Origin: Nitrobacter sp039808345
Lineage (GTDB): Bacteria; Pseudomonadota; Alphaproteobacteria; Rhizobiales; Xanthobacteraceae
Direction: 5' to 3'
DNA: 64,000 bases
Assembly: GCF_047824785.1 (NCBI RefSeq)
Contig: NZ_CP181167.1
Span: 62,001 to 126,000 of the forward strand
Part shown: piece after piece, positions 24,556-32,901 of the stretch
Position numbering within the stretch: position 1 is the first letter of the stretch
Layout: each line of letters opens with the position of its first letter
Position numbers and translations under genes: made by a program
The notes under the pieces: generated by a model
Database searches by the model: none
Told to the model about the DNA's origin: nothing
What the model saw: only the letters and a program-made list of their open reading frames with translations

Positions 24556-25890
24556 TCATTCCACGGCCGAAGCACGCGATGCTTTCTCCGGAGGCCCATC
24601 GTTTGACTGCATGAAGTCATTGATGCGAGGGACGATCTCCGACCTGAATCGCGAACCGTTGAACACGCCGTAGTGACCCACGCCGCTCTGCACGTAATGG
24701 GTTCGCCGATCATTGGGGATCGACGTGCACAACGCATGCGCAGCTTCCGTCTGGCCGAGGCCGGAAATGTCGTCCTTCTCGCCCTCCACCGTCATCAGCG
24801 CGACGCGCGTGATCTTCGAAGGATCGACCAGCCGACCGCGGTGAGTCATCTCACCCTTCGGCAAGGCGTGCTTGACGAACACCTGATCGACCGTTTGCAG
24901 ATAATACTCCGCGGTCAGGTCCATGACCGCGAGATACTCGTCATAGAAATCGCGGTGCTTGTCGGCCAGGTCGCCATCGCCTTTGACGAGATGCTCGAAC
25001 AGACTCTTGTGCGCATCCATATGGCGATCGAAATTCATGCTGATGAAGCCGTTGAGCTGCAAGAAACCGGGATAGACATCGCGCATGACGCCGGGGTGCG
25101 GAAACGGCACCTTGGTGATGACGTTATTGCGGAACCAGTCGGTGCCTCTCTCGGCGGCGAGATTGTTGACGGCGGTCGGATTCCTGCGGGTATCGATCGG
25201 TCCCCCCATCAGCGTCATCGACAACGGAACATAGGGATCGCGCCCGGCCTCCATCGCCGACACCGCAGCCAGCACCGGGACAGACGGCTGGCAGACAGCA
25301 ATGACATGGACATTTCCGCCGAGCACATGAAGCATCTCGATCAGATAGTCGACGAAATCATCCAGATCGAAGCGCCCTTCCGCCACCGGAACCATACGGG
25401 CATCGGACCAGTCGGTGATATAGACGTCGTGCGTCGGCATGAACGCTTCGACGGTTCCGCGCAGCAAGGTCGCGTAGTGACCCGACATCGGCGCCACCAG
25501 CAGCAGGCGCGGCTGCGGCGCACGCAGCGGGCGCGGGTGCATCCGATCGAAGTGGAGCAGACGACAGAAGGGTTTCTGCCAGACCGAGCGAATTTCAATG
25601 GGCGTACGTACGCCATTGACTTCGGTCTCGTGGAGACCCCATTCCGGTTTTCCGTAACGGCGGGTGGTGCGCTCGAACAGTTCGCAACCCGCAGCGACCG
25701 ATTTGCCGAGATGGGTATGCGCCCACGGATTGAGCGGGTTCTGGAACAGCATCCTGGTTGCATCGGTGACGGCGCGGGCCGGATTGAGCGAGGCCTGGGC
25801 CATTTCGTACATCCAGTACATCGGCGCGGTCATCGTCGGGCTGACCTCCGCCGGCATCTCCGGAGGCCGTCCAAATTCACCGATCGGCAT
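24556..25890 (-). CDS. phaZ: Intracellular polyhydroxyalkanoate depolymerase
   Basis: A 444-aa enzyme that breaks down stored polyhydroxybutyrate in granules. Family marks: YWMYEMAQASLNPARAVTDA at the start; a lipase-box-like VIAVCQPSVPVLAAV where Cys replaces the usual Ser (typical of intracellular PhaZ); DWSDARMVPVAEGRFDLDDF; and a late GVGHYGVFNGSRFRSEIVPR with the catalytic His. The start at 25890 has AAGGAA at a suitable distance; Met 25911 is an alternative. It implies that the organism stores PHB. Confidence 0.92.
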   Translation of the reverse strand: MPIGEFGRPPEMPAEVSPTMTAPMYWMYEMAQASLNPARAVTDATRMLFQNPLNPWAHTHLGKSVAAGCELFERTTRRYGKPEWGLHETEVNGVRTPIEIRSVWQKPFCRLLHFDRMHPRPLRAPQPRLLLVAPMSGHYATLLRGTVEAFMPTHDVYITDWSDARMVPVAEGRFDLDDFVDYLIEMLHVLGGNVHVIAVCQPSVPVLAAVSAMEAGRDPYVPLSMTLMGGPIDTRRNPTAVNNLAAERGTDWFRNNVITKVPFPHPGVMRDVYPGFLQLNGFISMNFDRHMDAHKSLFEHLVKGDGDLADKHRDFYDEYLAVMDLTAEYYLQTVDQVFVKHALPKGEMTHRGRLVDPSKITRVALMTVEGEKDDISGLGQTEAAHALCTSIPNDRRTHYVQSGVGHYGVFNGSRFRSEIVPRINDFMQSNDGPPEKASRASAVE

Positions 25891-26240
25891 TGGCCTGTTC
25901 CTTTTTTGCATCGCAACATAGTGGACCGTCGCGGTCCGTGACGTCAATCCACCGCTGTCCAACATATAGTGGGTTGATCTCTTCAGAGAACCTTATGTGG
26001 AAAAATCCTCTGCTTTGCCTCGTTGAGGGCGGCAATCTTGCGCGCACCGCGAGAAGGCGCGGCGTTGTCGGCCTCGGGGTTGCCAGCCTTGGAAATGCGT
26101 GCGGCCTGTCTCCGCCTCAGCTCCCGCCATTTCCGCTGACAAGACGGAAGCCGGATTTCAGTTTATACGGAGCATGCCCATGCCCTCCGAAAACCGGTTT
26201 CCACTTTGCGCTGGCGCGGCCCTTGCGTGGGGATCATGCT
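25891..26240. other. Spacer between phaZ and hslU with module C repeat
   Basis: The phaZ promoter should lie in the right-hand part read leftwards (25911 onwards). A variant of the module C palindrome lies at 26167-26243, interrupted by gcgctggcgcggcccttgcgtg. No gene is supported. Confidence 0.45.
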
Positions 26241-27539
26241 CTAAAGGATGAACCTGCTCAAATCGGCGTTCTTGGCCAGGTCGCCGATATGTTTTTGAAC
26301 ATACCCGGCGTCGATGCGAACCGTCTCGCCATTGCGATCCGGGGCCGTGAACGAGATGTCGTCGAGCACCCGCTCCATGACGGTCTGCAGCCGCCTGGCG
26401 CCGATGTTCTCAACCGTCGAATTCACCGCGACCGCGATATCCGCAAGCGCATCGACGGCATCATCGGTGAAGTCGAGCACGACCCCCTCGGTGTCCATCA
26501 ATGCGATGTACTGTTTGATGAGCGAGGCTTCCGGCTCGGTCAGGATGCGCCGCAGGTCATCGCGCGTCAGAGCATCCAGTTCGACGCGGATCGGCAGCCG
26601 GCCCTGCAATTCGGGGAGCAGATCGGAAGGCTTGGCGATGTGAAACGCGCCTGACGCGATGAACAGGATATGGTCGGTCTTCACCGCGCCATGCTTGGTC
26701 GAGACCGTCGTTCCTTCGATCAGCGGCAGCAGATCGCGCTGCACGCCTTCGCGGGATACGTCGCCGCCGCTGCGCCCGTCACGCACGCAGATCTTGTCGA
26801 TCTCGTCGAGGAACACGATGCCGTTATTCTCGACCACGGCGATCGCTTCCTGCGTGAGCTGATCGCTATCGAGCAGCTTGTCGGATTCCTCGTTGATCAG
26901 GATTTCATGGGAGTCCGAAACGGTCAGCCGGCGGGTCTTGGTTCGTCCGCCCATCTTGCCGAAAATATCGCCGATCGAGATCGCGCCGACCTGCGCGCCC
27001 GGCATCCCCGGAATCTCGAACATCGGGCCCCCGGAGGTTTGCGTCTCGATCTCGATTTCCTTGTCGTTGAGTTCGCCGGCGCGCAACCTCTTTCGAAACG
27101 AATCGCGCGTGGCGGCGCTTGCATTGGCGCCCACCAGGGCATCCAGAACCCGCTCCTCCGCGGCAAGCTGCGCGCGTGCCTGAACGTCCTTGCGCTTGCG
27201 CTCGCGGGTCTGGTTGATCGCGACCTCGACGAGATCGCGCACGATCTGTTCGACGTCGCGGCCGACATATCCCACTTCGGTGAACTTCGTCGCCTCGACC
27301 TTGAGAAAAGGCGCGTTGGCAAGTTTCGCCAGCCGTCGCGCGATCTCCGTCTTGCCGACGCCGGTCGGGCCGATCATCAGAATGTTCTTCGGCAACACCT
27401 CCTCGCGCAGCGGTCCGGTCAATTGCTGGCGCCGCCAGCGATTGCGCAAGGCGATGGAGACCGCGCGCTTGGCGTCGGCCTGGCCGACGATGAAGCGGTC
27501 GAGTTCTGAAACGATTTCACGGGGAGAGATATCTGTCAT
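26241..27539 (-). CDS. hslU: ATP-dependent protease ATPase subunit HslU
   Basis: A 432-aa AAA+ unfoldase that feeds substrates to HslV. It begins MTDISPREIVSELDRFIVGQ. Walker A is MIGPTGVGKTEIARRLAKLA, the pore-loop region is FLKVEATKFTEVGYVGRDVE, Walker B is NGIVFLDEIDKICVRDGR, and the C-terminal end GDLAKNADLSRFIL is the tail that docks into HslV. The start at 27539 agrees with the family. hslV lies upstream on the same strand, separated by a GNAT remnant and two large inverted repeats. Confidence 0.96.
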   Translation of the reverse strand: MTDISPREIVSELDRFIVGQADAKRAVSIALRNRWRRQQLTGPLREEVLPKNILMIGPTGVGKTEIARRLAKLANAPFLKVEATKFTEVGYVGRDVEQIVRDLVEVAINQTRERKRKDVQARAQLAAEERVLDALVGANASAATRDSFRKRLRAGELNDKEIEIETQTSGGPMFEIPGMPGAQVGAISIGDIFGKMGGRTKTRRLTVSDSHEILINEESDKLLDSDQLTQEAIAVVENNGIVFLDEIDKICVRDGRSGGDVSREGVQRDLLPLIEGTTVSTKHGAVKTDHILFIASGAFHIAKPSDLLPELQGRLPIRVELDALTRDDLRRILTEPEASLIKQYIALMDTEGVVLDFTDDAVDALADIAVAVNSTVENIGARRLQTVMERVLDDISFTAPDRNGETVRIDAGYVQKHIGDLAKNADLSRFIL

Positions 27540-27548
27540 GACCACCCT

Positions 27549-27625
27549 GGTGTCCCGATTCCGAAGTTCGCATACCCTTGCCGCAACCTTTGATACGAAC
27601 TTCGGAATCAAAGGGACACTAGCAA
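27549..27625. repeat. Long inverted repeat 1 upstream of hslU
   Basis: gtgtcccgattccgaagttcg faces cgaacttcggaatcaaagggac with about 26 nt between the arms. Confidence 0.8.
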
Positions 27626-27637
27626 CTTTATAATTCT

Positions 27638-27711
27638 AGTGTGGTTTAGGTTCAGAAGTTCGCTTGACGGACTCGATGGGGCGATGAAGCGAACTTCTGA
27701 ACCACCACACT
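27638..27711. repeat. Long inverted repeat 2 upstream of hslU
   Basis: agtgtggtttaggttcagaag continuing ttcgctt faces aagcgaacttctgaaccacc continuing acact, with about 20 nt between the arms. It shares the gaagttcg core with inverted repeat 1, so the two are probably related elements. Confidence 0.8.
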
Positions 27712-27774
27712 AGGTAGGTTGCGATTCGATCCGCGGCAAGCGGTTCACGATGATGGAGCGCCGGCCGACGACAA

Positions 27775-28017
27775 TCATGCGTCACGGATCATCAGAAGCG
27801 CGGGGCCGTCGGGCGTTGCCGCGAGGCGATCGCGATGAAAGCCCGCTTTTTCATAGGCTCGGATGGCGCGGCCATTGTTCGGGTCGGGATCGATCACGAT
27901 ACGCGGCACGCCCTCACCGAGCAGCCTGTCGGCAAAGGCGCGGATGAATGCGGAGCCATGGCCGCGCCGGATCATCGGCAGGCCTGCGGCGGTCATCGGA
28001 CGAAAGCCGTAAGCCAT
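27775..28017 (-). pseudogene. GNAT acetyltransferase with internal deletion
   Basis: An 80-aa ORF starting 3 nt after the hslV stop. The first 17 residues (MAYGFRPMTAAGLPMIR) look like the start of an AAC(6')-type GNAT protein. The rest, from RGHGSAFIRAFADRLLGEG to RIVIDPDPNNGRAIRAYEKA, is the acetyl-CoA-binding motif A and motif B end. The roughly 70-100 residues normally between these parts are missing and the join is in frame, so the gene seems to have lost its middle. The remaining protein has the R-G-x-G-x-A loop but lacks the substrate-binding half. A tiny functional GNAT cannot be excluded. Confidence 0.65.
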
Positions 28018-28020
28018 CGC

Positions 28021-28575
28021 TCAGCTCGTGGCCAGCGCTTCGATCGTCAGGTTTCGATTGGTATAAACGCAGATATCGGCGGCGATATCGAGAGAACGGC
28101 GGACAATGGTTTCGGCATCGTGGTCGGAGTCGATCAGGGCTCGTGCCGCGGCGAGCGCGTAGTTGCCGCCCGAGCCGATCGCCATCACGCCGGATTCCGG
28201 CTCCAGAACGTCTCCGGTCCCGGTCAGCACCAGCGACACGTCCTTGTCGGCGACAAGCATCATGGCTTCCAGCCTCCGCAGATAGCGGTCGGTGCGCCAG
28301 TCCTTGGCGAGTTCGACCGCGGCGCGGGTGAGTTGCCCGGGATATTGCTCAAGCTTGCTTTCGAGCCGCTCGAACAGGGTGAACGCATCGGCGGTGGCGC
28401 CGGCAAAGCCGCCGATGACGTCGCCTTTGCCGAGCTTCCTGACTTTCTTCGCGTTGGACTTGATGACCGTCTGCCCGATCGAGACCTGGCCGTCGCCGCC
28501 GATGACCACTTTGCCGCCCTTGCGAACGGTCAGGATCGTGGTGCCGCGCCATGTCTCCGGCTGTGATGCTTGCAT
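28021..28575 (-). CDS. hslV: ATP-dependent protease subunit HslV
   Basis: A 184-aa threonine protease of the proteasome-like HslUV complex. The Thr nucleophile lies in GTTILTVRKGG after an 11-residue leader MQASQPETWRG, which should be removed; related alphaproteobacteria share this leader. KVVIGGDGQVSIGQTVIKSN and MAIGSGGNYALAAARALIDS are conserved. The start at 28575 has AAGGGG upstream. Confidence 0.95.
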   Translation of the reverse strand: MQASQPETWRGTTILTVRKGGKVVIGGDGQVSIGQTVIKSNAKKVRKLGKGDVIGGFAGATADAFTLFERLESKLEQYPGQLTRAAVELAKDWRTDRYLRRLEAMMLVADKDVSLVLTGTGDVLEPESGVMAIGSGGNYALAAARALIDSDHDAETIVRRSLDIAADICVYTNRNLTIEALATS

Positions 28576-28864
28576 CTGAACCCCTTCATGATCCGCCAGA
28601 TTTAGGCATTGCGTCGCGGCCTTGCAATCGGCGTTGGATTCCCGGCCACGGCGCAAGTGCATCGGCAAAATTTGCATCATCCCGCAGTAGCGAACAGGTC
28701 GTGAGCCTGTTAAAAGAGCCGCGTTCTGCCAGAGCGCGTTCAGCAAGAGCGGTGACCCGATTTTGCGTCCGGCGCGCTCGGATCGTTAAATGGCGCGTGA
28801 TCCTGTTGTCAAACCGCTTGCAGGCCGGCGGAGGCGGATCATGCACGATGTGAGAGAGTTTTTC
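28576..28864. other. Divergent spacer between hslV and hisB
   Basis: About 290 nt that should hold the heat-shock-type promoter of hslVU (minus) and the his promoter (plus). I could not place their boxes reliably and see no attenuator peptide. Confidence 0.4.
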
Positions 28865-29458
28865 ATGCGCACGGCGAGCATCAAGCGCAAGACCAAGGAA
28901 ACGGACATCGAGGTCGCGGTGAACCTCGACGGCTCCGGCGTGTCCGAGGTCGCGACCGGCATCGGCTTTTTCGACCACATGCTGGATCTGCTCGCCCGCC
29001 ATTCGCGCATCGACATCACGGTCAGGGCCGACGGCGACCTCCACGTCGATTACCATCACACCACGGAAGATGTCGGCATCGCGCTGGGCCAGGCGGTCAA
29101 GCAGGCGCTCGGCTCGATGGTCGGCATCAACCGCTATGCAAGCGTCTATATGCCGATGGACGAAACGCTGTCCCGTGTCGTGATCGACATCTCCGGCCGG
29201 CCGGTGCTGGTGTTCAAGGTCGGTTTCCCCCGCGACAAGATCGGGGAATTCGACACGGAGCTGGTGCGCGAATGGTTCAATGCGTTTGCGGTCAATGCGG
29301 GCGTGACTTTGCACGTGGAGACCCTATATGGCGAGAACAGCCATCATATCGCCGAATCCTGCTTCAAGGGTCTGGCGCGAGCGCTTCGAGCAGCGGTGGC
29401 GATCGATCCGCGCGCCGCGAACGAAGTGCCATCAACAAAGGGGCAGCTCGGCGGCTGA
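28865..29458 (+). CDS. hisB: Imidazoleglycerol-phosphate dehydratase
   Basis: A 197-aa enzyme for the seventh histidine step (IGP to imidazole-acetol phosphate). Metal-binding motifs are clear: GIGFFDHMLDLLARHSRID, DLHVDYHHTTEDVGIALGQA, RVVIDISGRPVLVF, and GENSHHIAESCFKGLARALR. The start MRTASIKRKTKETDIEVAV at 28865 fits the family; in-frame ATG 28841 would add eight residues. This is the single-function type without the phosphatase domain. First gene of the his cluster. Confidence 0.95.
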   Translation: MRTASIKRKTKETDIEVAVNLDGSGVSEVATGIGFFDHMLDLLARHSRIDITVRADGDLHVDYHHTTEDVGIALGQAVKQALGSMVGINRYASVYMPMDETLSRVVIDISGRPVLVFKVGFPRDKIGEFDTELVREWFNAFAVNAGVTLHVETLYGENSHHIAESCFKGLARALRAAVAIDPRAANEVPSTKGQLGG

Positions 29459-29484
29459 CCGTGCTGTCGTCGGCGGAGAGTGCA

Positions 29485-30003
29485 ATGTCGGTCTACACAG
29501 TCCATGCGCCACCGGCCGACGGGCCAGACGGGCGCGGCGCCACGGATAAGTTCGTATTCGTTCGCGACGGCTTCTCGTTCGGAGCGTTTGCGCTCGGTCC
29601 GGTGTGGCTGCTTTACCGGCGGCTATGGCTGGTTCTCGCAGGCTATCTGGTCCTGTCGGCCGCGATGGAGGTCGCGATGACGCTGCTGCGCGTCAGCATG
29701 GGGACACGCCTTGCGGTGATGGCCGTGGTCGCCTTGCTGATGGGGCTGGAAGCGGCGAGCTTGCGGCGCTGGACGCTGTCGCGGCAGAAATGGCGTTCAC
29801 TCGACGTCATCGTCGCGGACGACGAGGAAGCCGCCGAGCGGCGTTTTTTCGATCGCTGGCGAGCGAAAGCGGACTTCGATCCCCTGGCGGTCGATCGCGG
29901 CGCGCCGCCGCCGACGCGAGGCGCTGCCGACCAATCCCTTCCGCCCTCGATACCGCGCGGCGACATCGTCGGCCTGTTCCCGCAACCCGGATTTCGGCGG
30001 TGA
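29485..30003 (+). CDS. DUF2628 membrane protein in the his operon
   Basis: A 172-aa protein that starts MSVYTVHAPPADGPDGRGAT. A DUF2628 core follows, FVRDGFSFGAFALGPVWLLY, with the LxxGPVW motif and two or three hydrophobic helices (WLVLAGYLVLSAAMEVAM; LAVMAVVALLMGLEAASLRR). The C-terminal 60 residues are hydrophilic with RRFFDRWRAKADFDPLA. Role unknown. It sits between hisB and hisH, and its stop overlaps the hisH GTG, so it is cotranscribed with histidine synthesis genes, an arrangement I recall from related genera. Confidence 0.85.
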   Translation: MSVYTVHAPPADGPDGRGATDKFVFVRDGFSFGAFALGPVWLLYRRLWLVLAGYLVLSAAMEVAMTLLRVSMGTRLAVMAVVALLMGLEAASLRRWTLSRQKWRSLDVIVADDEEAAERRFFDRWRAKADFDPLAVDRGAPPPTRGAADQSLPPSIPRGDIVGLFPQPGFRR

Positions 30004-30650
30004 CGGCCGCGATCATCGATTATGGCTCCGGTAATCTTCATTCGGCGGCCAAGGCGTTTGAATGCGCGGCGCGGGGTATCGAAGGTTTGCAAGGGATCGT
30101 GGTGACGCGCGATCCCGACGTTGTGTTCCGGTCGGATCGCGTGGTGCTGCCCGGTGTCGGCGCGTTCGCCGATTGCCGCCGCGGCCTCGATGCGCTCGAC
30201 GGCATGGTGCAGGCGCTGACGGAGGTGGTGCGCGACAAGGCGCGCCCGTTTTTAGGGATCTGCGTCGGGATGCAGCTGATGGCGACGCGCGGCAGGGAGC
30301 ACGTCACGACGGACGGTCTCGACTGGATCGCGGGCGACGTCGAAAAGATTTCCCCGCGTGACGAAAGCCTGAAAATTCCGCATATGGGCTGGAATACGCT
30401 CGATCCGGCGCGGGAGCATCCGGTCCTCGAAGGCCTCCCATTAGGACCCAAAGGCCGCCACGCCTATTTCGTACACTCCTATCACCTGAACGCCGCCGAC
30501 GAGAGCGACGTGCTCGCGCGCGCCGACTACGGTGGTCCGGTGACGGCGATCGTCGGAAAGGACACCGCGATCGGCACTCAATTCCATCCTGAAAAGAGCC
30601 AGCGATTCGGTCTGGCTCTGATCGCCAATTTCCTGAAGTGGAAACCGTGA
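30000..30650 (+). CDS. hisH: Imidazole glycerol phosphate synthase, glutaminase subunit
   Basis: A 216-aa class I glutamine amidotransferase that supplies ammonia to HisF. It starts with GTG at 30000 overlapping the upstream TGA (GTGA) and reads VTAAIIDYGSGNLHSAAKAF. The nucleophile is in PFLGICVGMQLMATRG; His and Glu of the triad are in IGTQFHPEKSQRFG. Length is standard. Confidence 0.95.
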   Translation: MTAAIIDYGSGNLHSAAKAFECAARGIEGLQGIVVTRDPDVVFRSDRVVLPGVGAFADCRRGLDALDGMVQALTEVVRDKARPFLGICVGMQLMATRGREHVTTDGLDWIAGDVEKISPRDESLKIPHMGWNTLDPAREHPVLEGLPLGPKGRHAYFVHSYHLNAADESDVLARADYGGPVTAIVGKDTAIGTQFHPEKSQRFGLALIANFLKWKP

Positions 30651-31387
30651 TCCTTTTCCCCGCCATCGATCTCAAGAACGGTCAGTGCGTTCGCCTCGAG
30701 CAGGGCGACATGGCGCGCGCGACCGTGTTCAATCTCGATCCCGCCGAGCAGGCGCGCGCATTCGCCGCGCAGGGCTTCGAGTATCTTCATATGGTTGATC
30801 TCGACGGCGCGTTCGCCGGCAAGCCGGTGAACGCGGATGCGGTGGAACGGGTTCTGCAAACCATCGCTCTGCCGGTGCAGCTCGGCGGCGGCATCCGGGA
30901 CCTGAAAACGGTTGAAGCCTGGCTCGGCAAGGGCGTTGCGCGCGTCATCATCGGCACGGCCGCGGTGCGCGATCCCGTTCTGGTCAAACAAGCCGCCAGG
31001 GCGTTTCCGGGGCGCGTTGCGGTCGGCCTCGATGCGCGCGACGGCAAGGTCGCGGTCGAGGGGTGGGCCGAGACCTCGGAAGTGACCGCGCTCGACATCG
31101 CGCGGCGGTTCGAGGATGCCGGCATCGCGGCGATCATCTTCACGGACATCGCCAGGGACGGCTTGCTGAAGGGCCTGAACCTCGACGCCACGATCGCGCT
31201 CGCCGATAGCATCTCAATTCCGGTGATCGCCTCGGGTGGCTTCGCCTCCATCGCGGACGTGAAGGCGCTGCTCGAGCCGCGCGCGAAGAAACTCGCGGGC
31301 GCCATTGCCGGACGCGCGCTTTATGACGGCCGGCTCGATCCCGTTGAGGCGCTGAAGCTGATCCACGCCGCGCGCGCGGCGGCCTGA
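30647..31387 (+). CDS. hisA: ProFAR isomerase (phosphoribosylformimino-AICAR-P isomerase)
   Basis: A 246-aa beta/alpha-barrel isomerase of the fourth histidine step. VILFPAIDLKNGQCVRLEQG has the catalytic Asp; VQLGGGIRDLKTVEAWLGKG and IIFTDIARDGLLKGLNLDAT (second Asp) follow. The start is the GTG at 30647, overlapping the hisH stop as GTGA; another GTG at 30638 would add METs-like residues and is less conserved. Confidence 0.93.
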   Translation: MILFPAIDLKNGQCVRLEQGDMARATVFNLDPAEQARAFAAQGFEYLHMVDLDGAFAGKPVNADAVERVLQTIALPVQLGGGIRDLKTVEAWLGKGVARVIIGTAAVRDPVLVKQAARAFPGRVAVGLDARDGKVAVEGWAETSEVTALDIARRFEDAGIAAIIFTDIARDGLLKGLNLDATIALADSISIPVIASGGFASIADVKALLEPRAKKLAGAIAGRALYDGRLDPVEALKLIHAARAAA

Positions 31388-31402
31388 GAGGATCGGGCGT
31401 CG

Positions 31403-32179
31403 ATGTTCAAGGTCCGTGTCATACCCTGCCTTGACGTCAAGGATGGACGGGTCGTCAAGGGCGTCAACTTCGTGAATCTGCGGGATGCCGGCGACCCCGT
31501 GGAAGCGGCGATCGCATACGACGCCGCCGGCGCGGACGAGCTGACCTTTCTCGACATCACCGCCACGCACGAGAATCGCGGCATCATGCTGGATGTGGTC
31601 CGGCGCACCGCGGAAGCCTGCTTCATGCCGGTGACCGTCGGCGGCGGCGTCCGCACCATCGAGGATATCCGCACCTTGCTGCGCTCGGGCGCGGACAAGG
31701 TCTCGATCAACAGCGCGGCGGTGAGCCGGCGCGAGTTCGTCAAGGAGGCCGCGGAAAAGTTCGGCGACCAATGCATCGTGGTCGCCATCGATGCCAAACG
31801 GGTCTCAAGAGCCGGTGGGACGGACCGCTGGGAGATCTTCACGCATGGCGGACGTAAATCCACCGGGATCGACGCCATCGAATATGCGCAGGAAGTGGTG
31901 GCGCTCGGCGCCGGCGAGATCCTGCTGACCTCGATGGATCGCGACGGCACCCGCCAGGGCTTCGATCTGCCGTTGACCCGGCGGGTGGCCGACAGCGTTC
32001 CGGTGCCCGTGATCGCGTCCGGAGGCGTTGGCAATCTCGATCACCTGGTCGACGGAATTCGTGAAGGCCACGCCACGGCGGTGCTTGCGGCATCGATCTT
32101 TCATTTCGGGGAATTTACCATTCGCCAAGCCAAGGAGCATATGGTTCGCGCCGGGCTGGCGATGCGGCTCGACCCCTGA
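31403..32179 (+). CDS. hisF: Imidazole glycerol phosphate synthase, cyclase subunit
   Basis: A 258-aa barrel enzyme, MFKVRVIPCLDVKDGRVVKG..., that uses ammonia from HisH to make IGP and AICAR. The catalytic Asp lies in IPCLDVKDG and the second in LLTSMDRDGTRQGFDLPLTR. The phosphate sites VTVGGGVRTIEDIRTLLRSG and VIASGGVGNLDHLVDGI are intact. Confidence 0.96.
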   Translation: MFKVRVIPCLDVKDGRVVKGVNFVNLRDAGDPVEAAIAYDAAGADELTFLDITATHENRGIMLDVVRRTAEACFMPVTVGGGVRTIEDIRTLLRSGADKVSINSAAVSRREFVKEAAEKFGDQCIVVAIDAKRVSRAGGTDRWEIFTHGGRKSTGIDAIEYAQEVVALGAGEILLTSMDRDGTRQGFDLPLTRRVADSVPVPVIASGGVGNLDHLVDGIREGHATAVLAASIFHFGEFTIRQAKEHMVRAGLAMRLDP

Positions 32180-32200
32180 CTTCCGATCGCAGGGATGCTA

Positions 32201-32301
32201 GAGTCTGTTTCAACTGCGTTGAATCAGACTCGTCGCTTATCTTTTTGTTTGAGCATGATCTTTTCCGAAAACCGGTTTCCACTTTTCGGGATCATGCTCT
32301 A
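32201..32301. repeat. Module D+C repeat, copy 1
   Basis: gagtctgtttcaactgcgtt continuing gaatcagactcgtc is followed by cttatctttttgttt and the module C palindrome gagcatgatcttttccgaaa ... tttcgggatcatgctc. Almost the same block recurs at 33859-33957, with cgtcg/cgtca and a few other changes. It lies between hisF and hisE. Confidence 0.85.
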
Positions 32302-32355
32302 GTTACTCAAGAATTGTCGCGCGCCTGAAAGTACGAGCGGACAGGTAGACGGATT

Positions 32356-32679
32356 ATGCAGCGTTTCACGATCCATGATCTTGCCGCCATCATTGACGCG
32401 CGGGCCGCATCCGGGGGCGATGCGTCCTATACGCGAAAGCTGCTCGACAAGGGCTCCGCACATTGCGCCAGGAAGCTCGGTGAGGAAGCCGTCGAGACGG
32501 TCATCGCCGCGGTCGAGAACGACCGGCATCACCTGATCGCCGAAGGCGCCGATCTCATGTTTCATTTCCTTGTGCTGTTGAAGGCCAGCGGTGTGAAGCT
32601 GGAGGATGTGGAAGCTGTCTTGGCGCAGCGTACGGCGATATCGGGACTTGAAGAAAAGGCCGCGCGCAATCGCGACTAG
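32356..32679 (+). CDS. hisE: Phosphoribosyl-ATP pyrophosphatase
   Basis: A 107-aa enzyme of the second histidine step (PR-ATP to PR-AMP). The MazG-like helical fold shows SYTRKLLDKGSAHCARKLGE and EEAVETVIAAVENDRHHLIA with the metal-binding Glu and Asp residues. It is separate from hisI, as is usual in alphaproteobacteria. Confidence 0.95.
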   Translation: MQRFTIHDLAAIIDARAASGGDASYTRKLLDKGSAHCARKLGEEAVETVIAAVENDRHHLIAEGADLMFHFLVLLKASGVKLEDVEAVLAQRTAISGLEEKAARNRD

Positions 32680-32780
32680 AGCCTTTCCGCTTCTGATAGA
32701 ATCAGAAGCGGGCTCTATGATTTTGTTTTGTCGCGTTTTCTTCACGCGAACCGGTGTCCACTTCGCTTGAAAACGCTCTA
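32677..32780. repeat. Module B repeat between hisE and coaA
   Basis: gagcctttccgcttctgata/gaatcagaagcgggctc forms a hairpin, followed by ttttcttcacgcgaaccggt and gcttgaaaacgctcta. Confidence 0.8.
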
Positions 32781-32880
32781 GAGCATCGGACCCGAAAGTG
32801 GGAACCGGTTTCGGGATAAATCCGATGCTCAATCAATTAACTGGAGCGGCGACGCTGATTCCATTTGACCGGCCGCCGCT
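32781..32880. repeat. Dispersed 100-bp repeat, copy 2 (module A)
   Basis: Near-identical to 2912-3011 (one visible difference). Here module B precedes module A; near 3000 the order is A then B. Confidence 0.9.
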
Positions 32881-32901
32881 CTAGTCCCGAGGGTAAGCTT
32901 C

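Noticed and set aside
28576..28864. his leader-peptide attenuator before hisB
   Set aside because: I found no short ORF with a run of His codons and no clear terminator pair.
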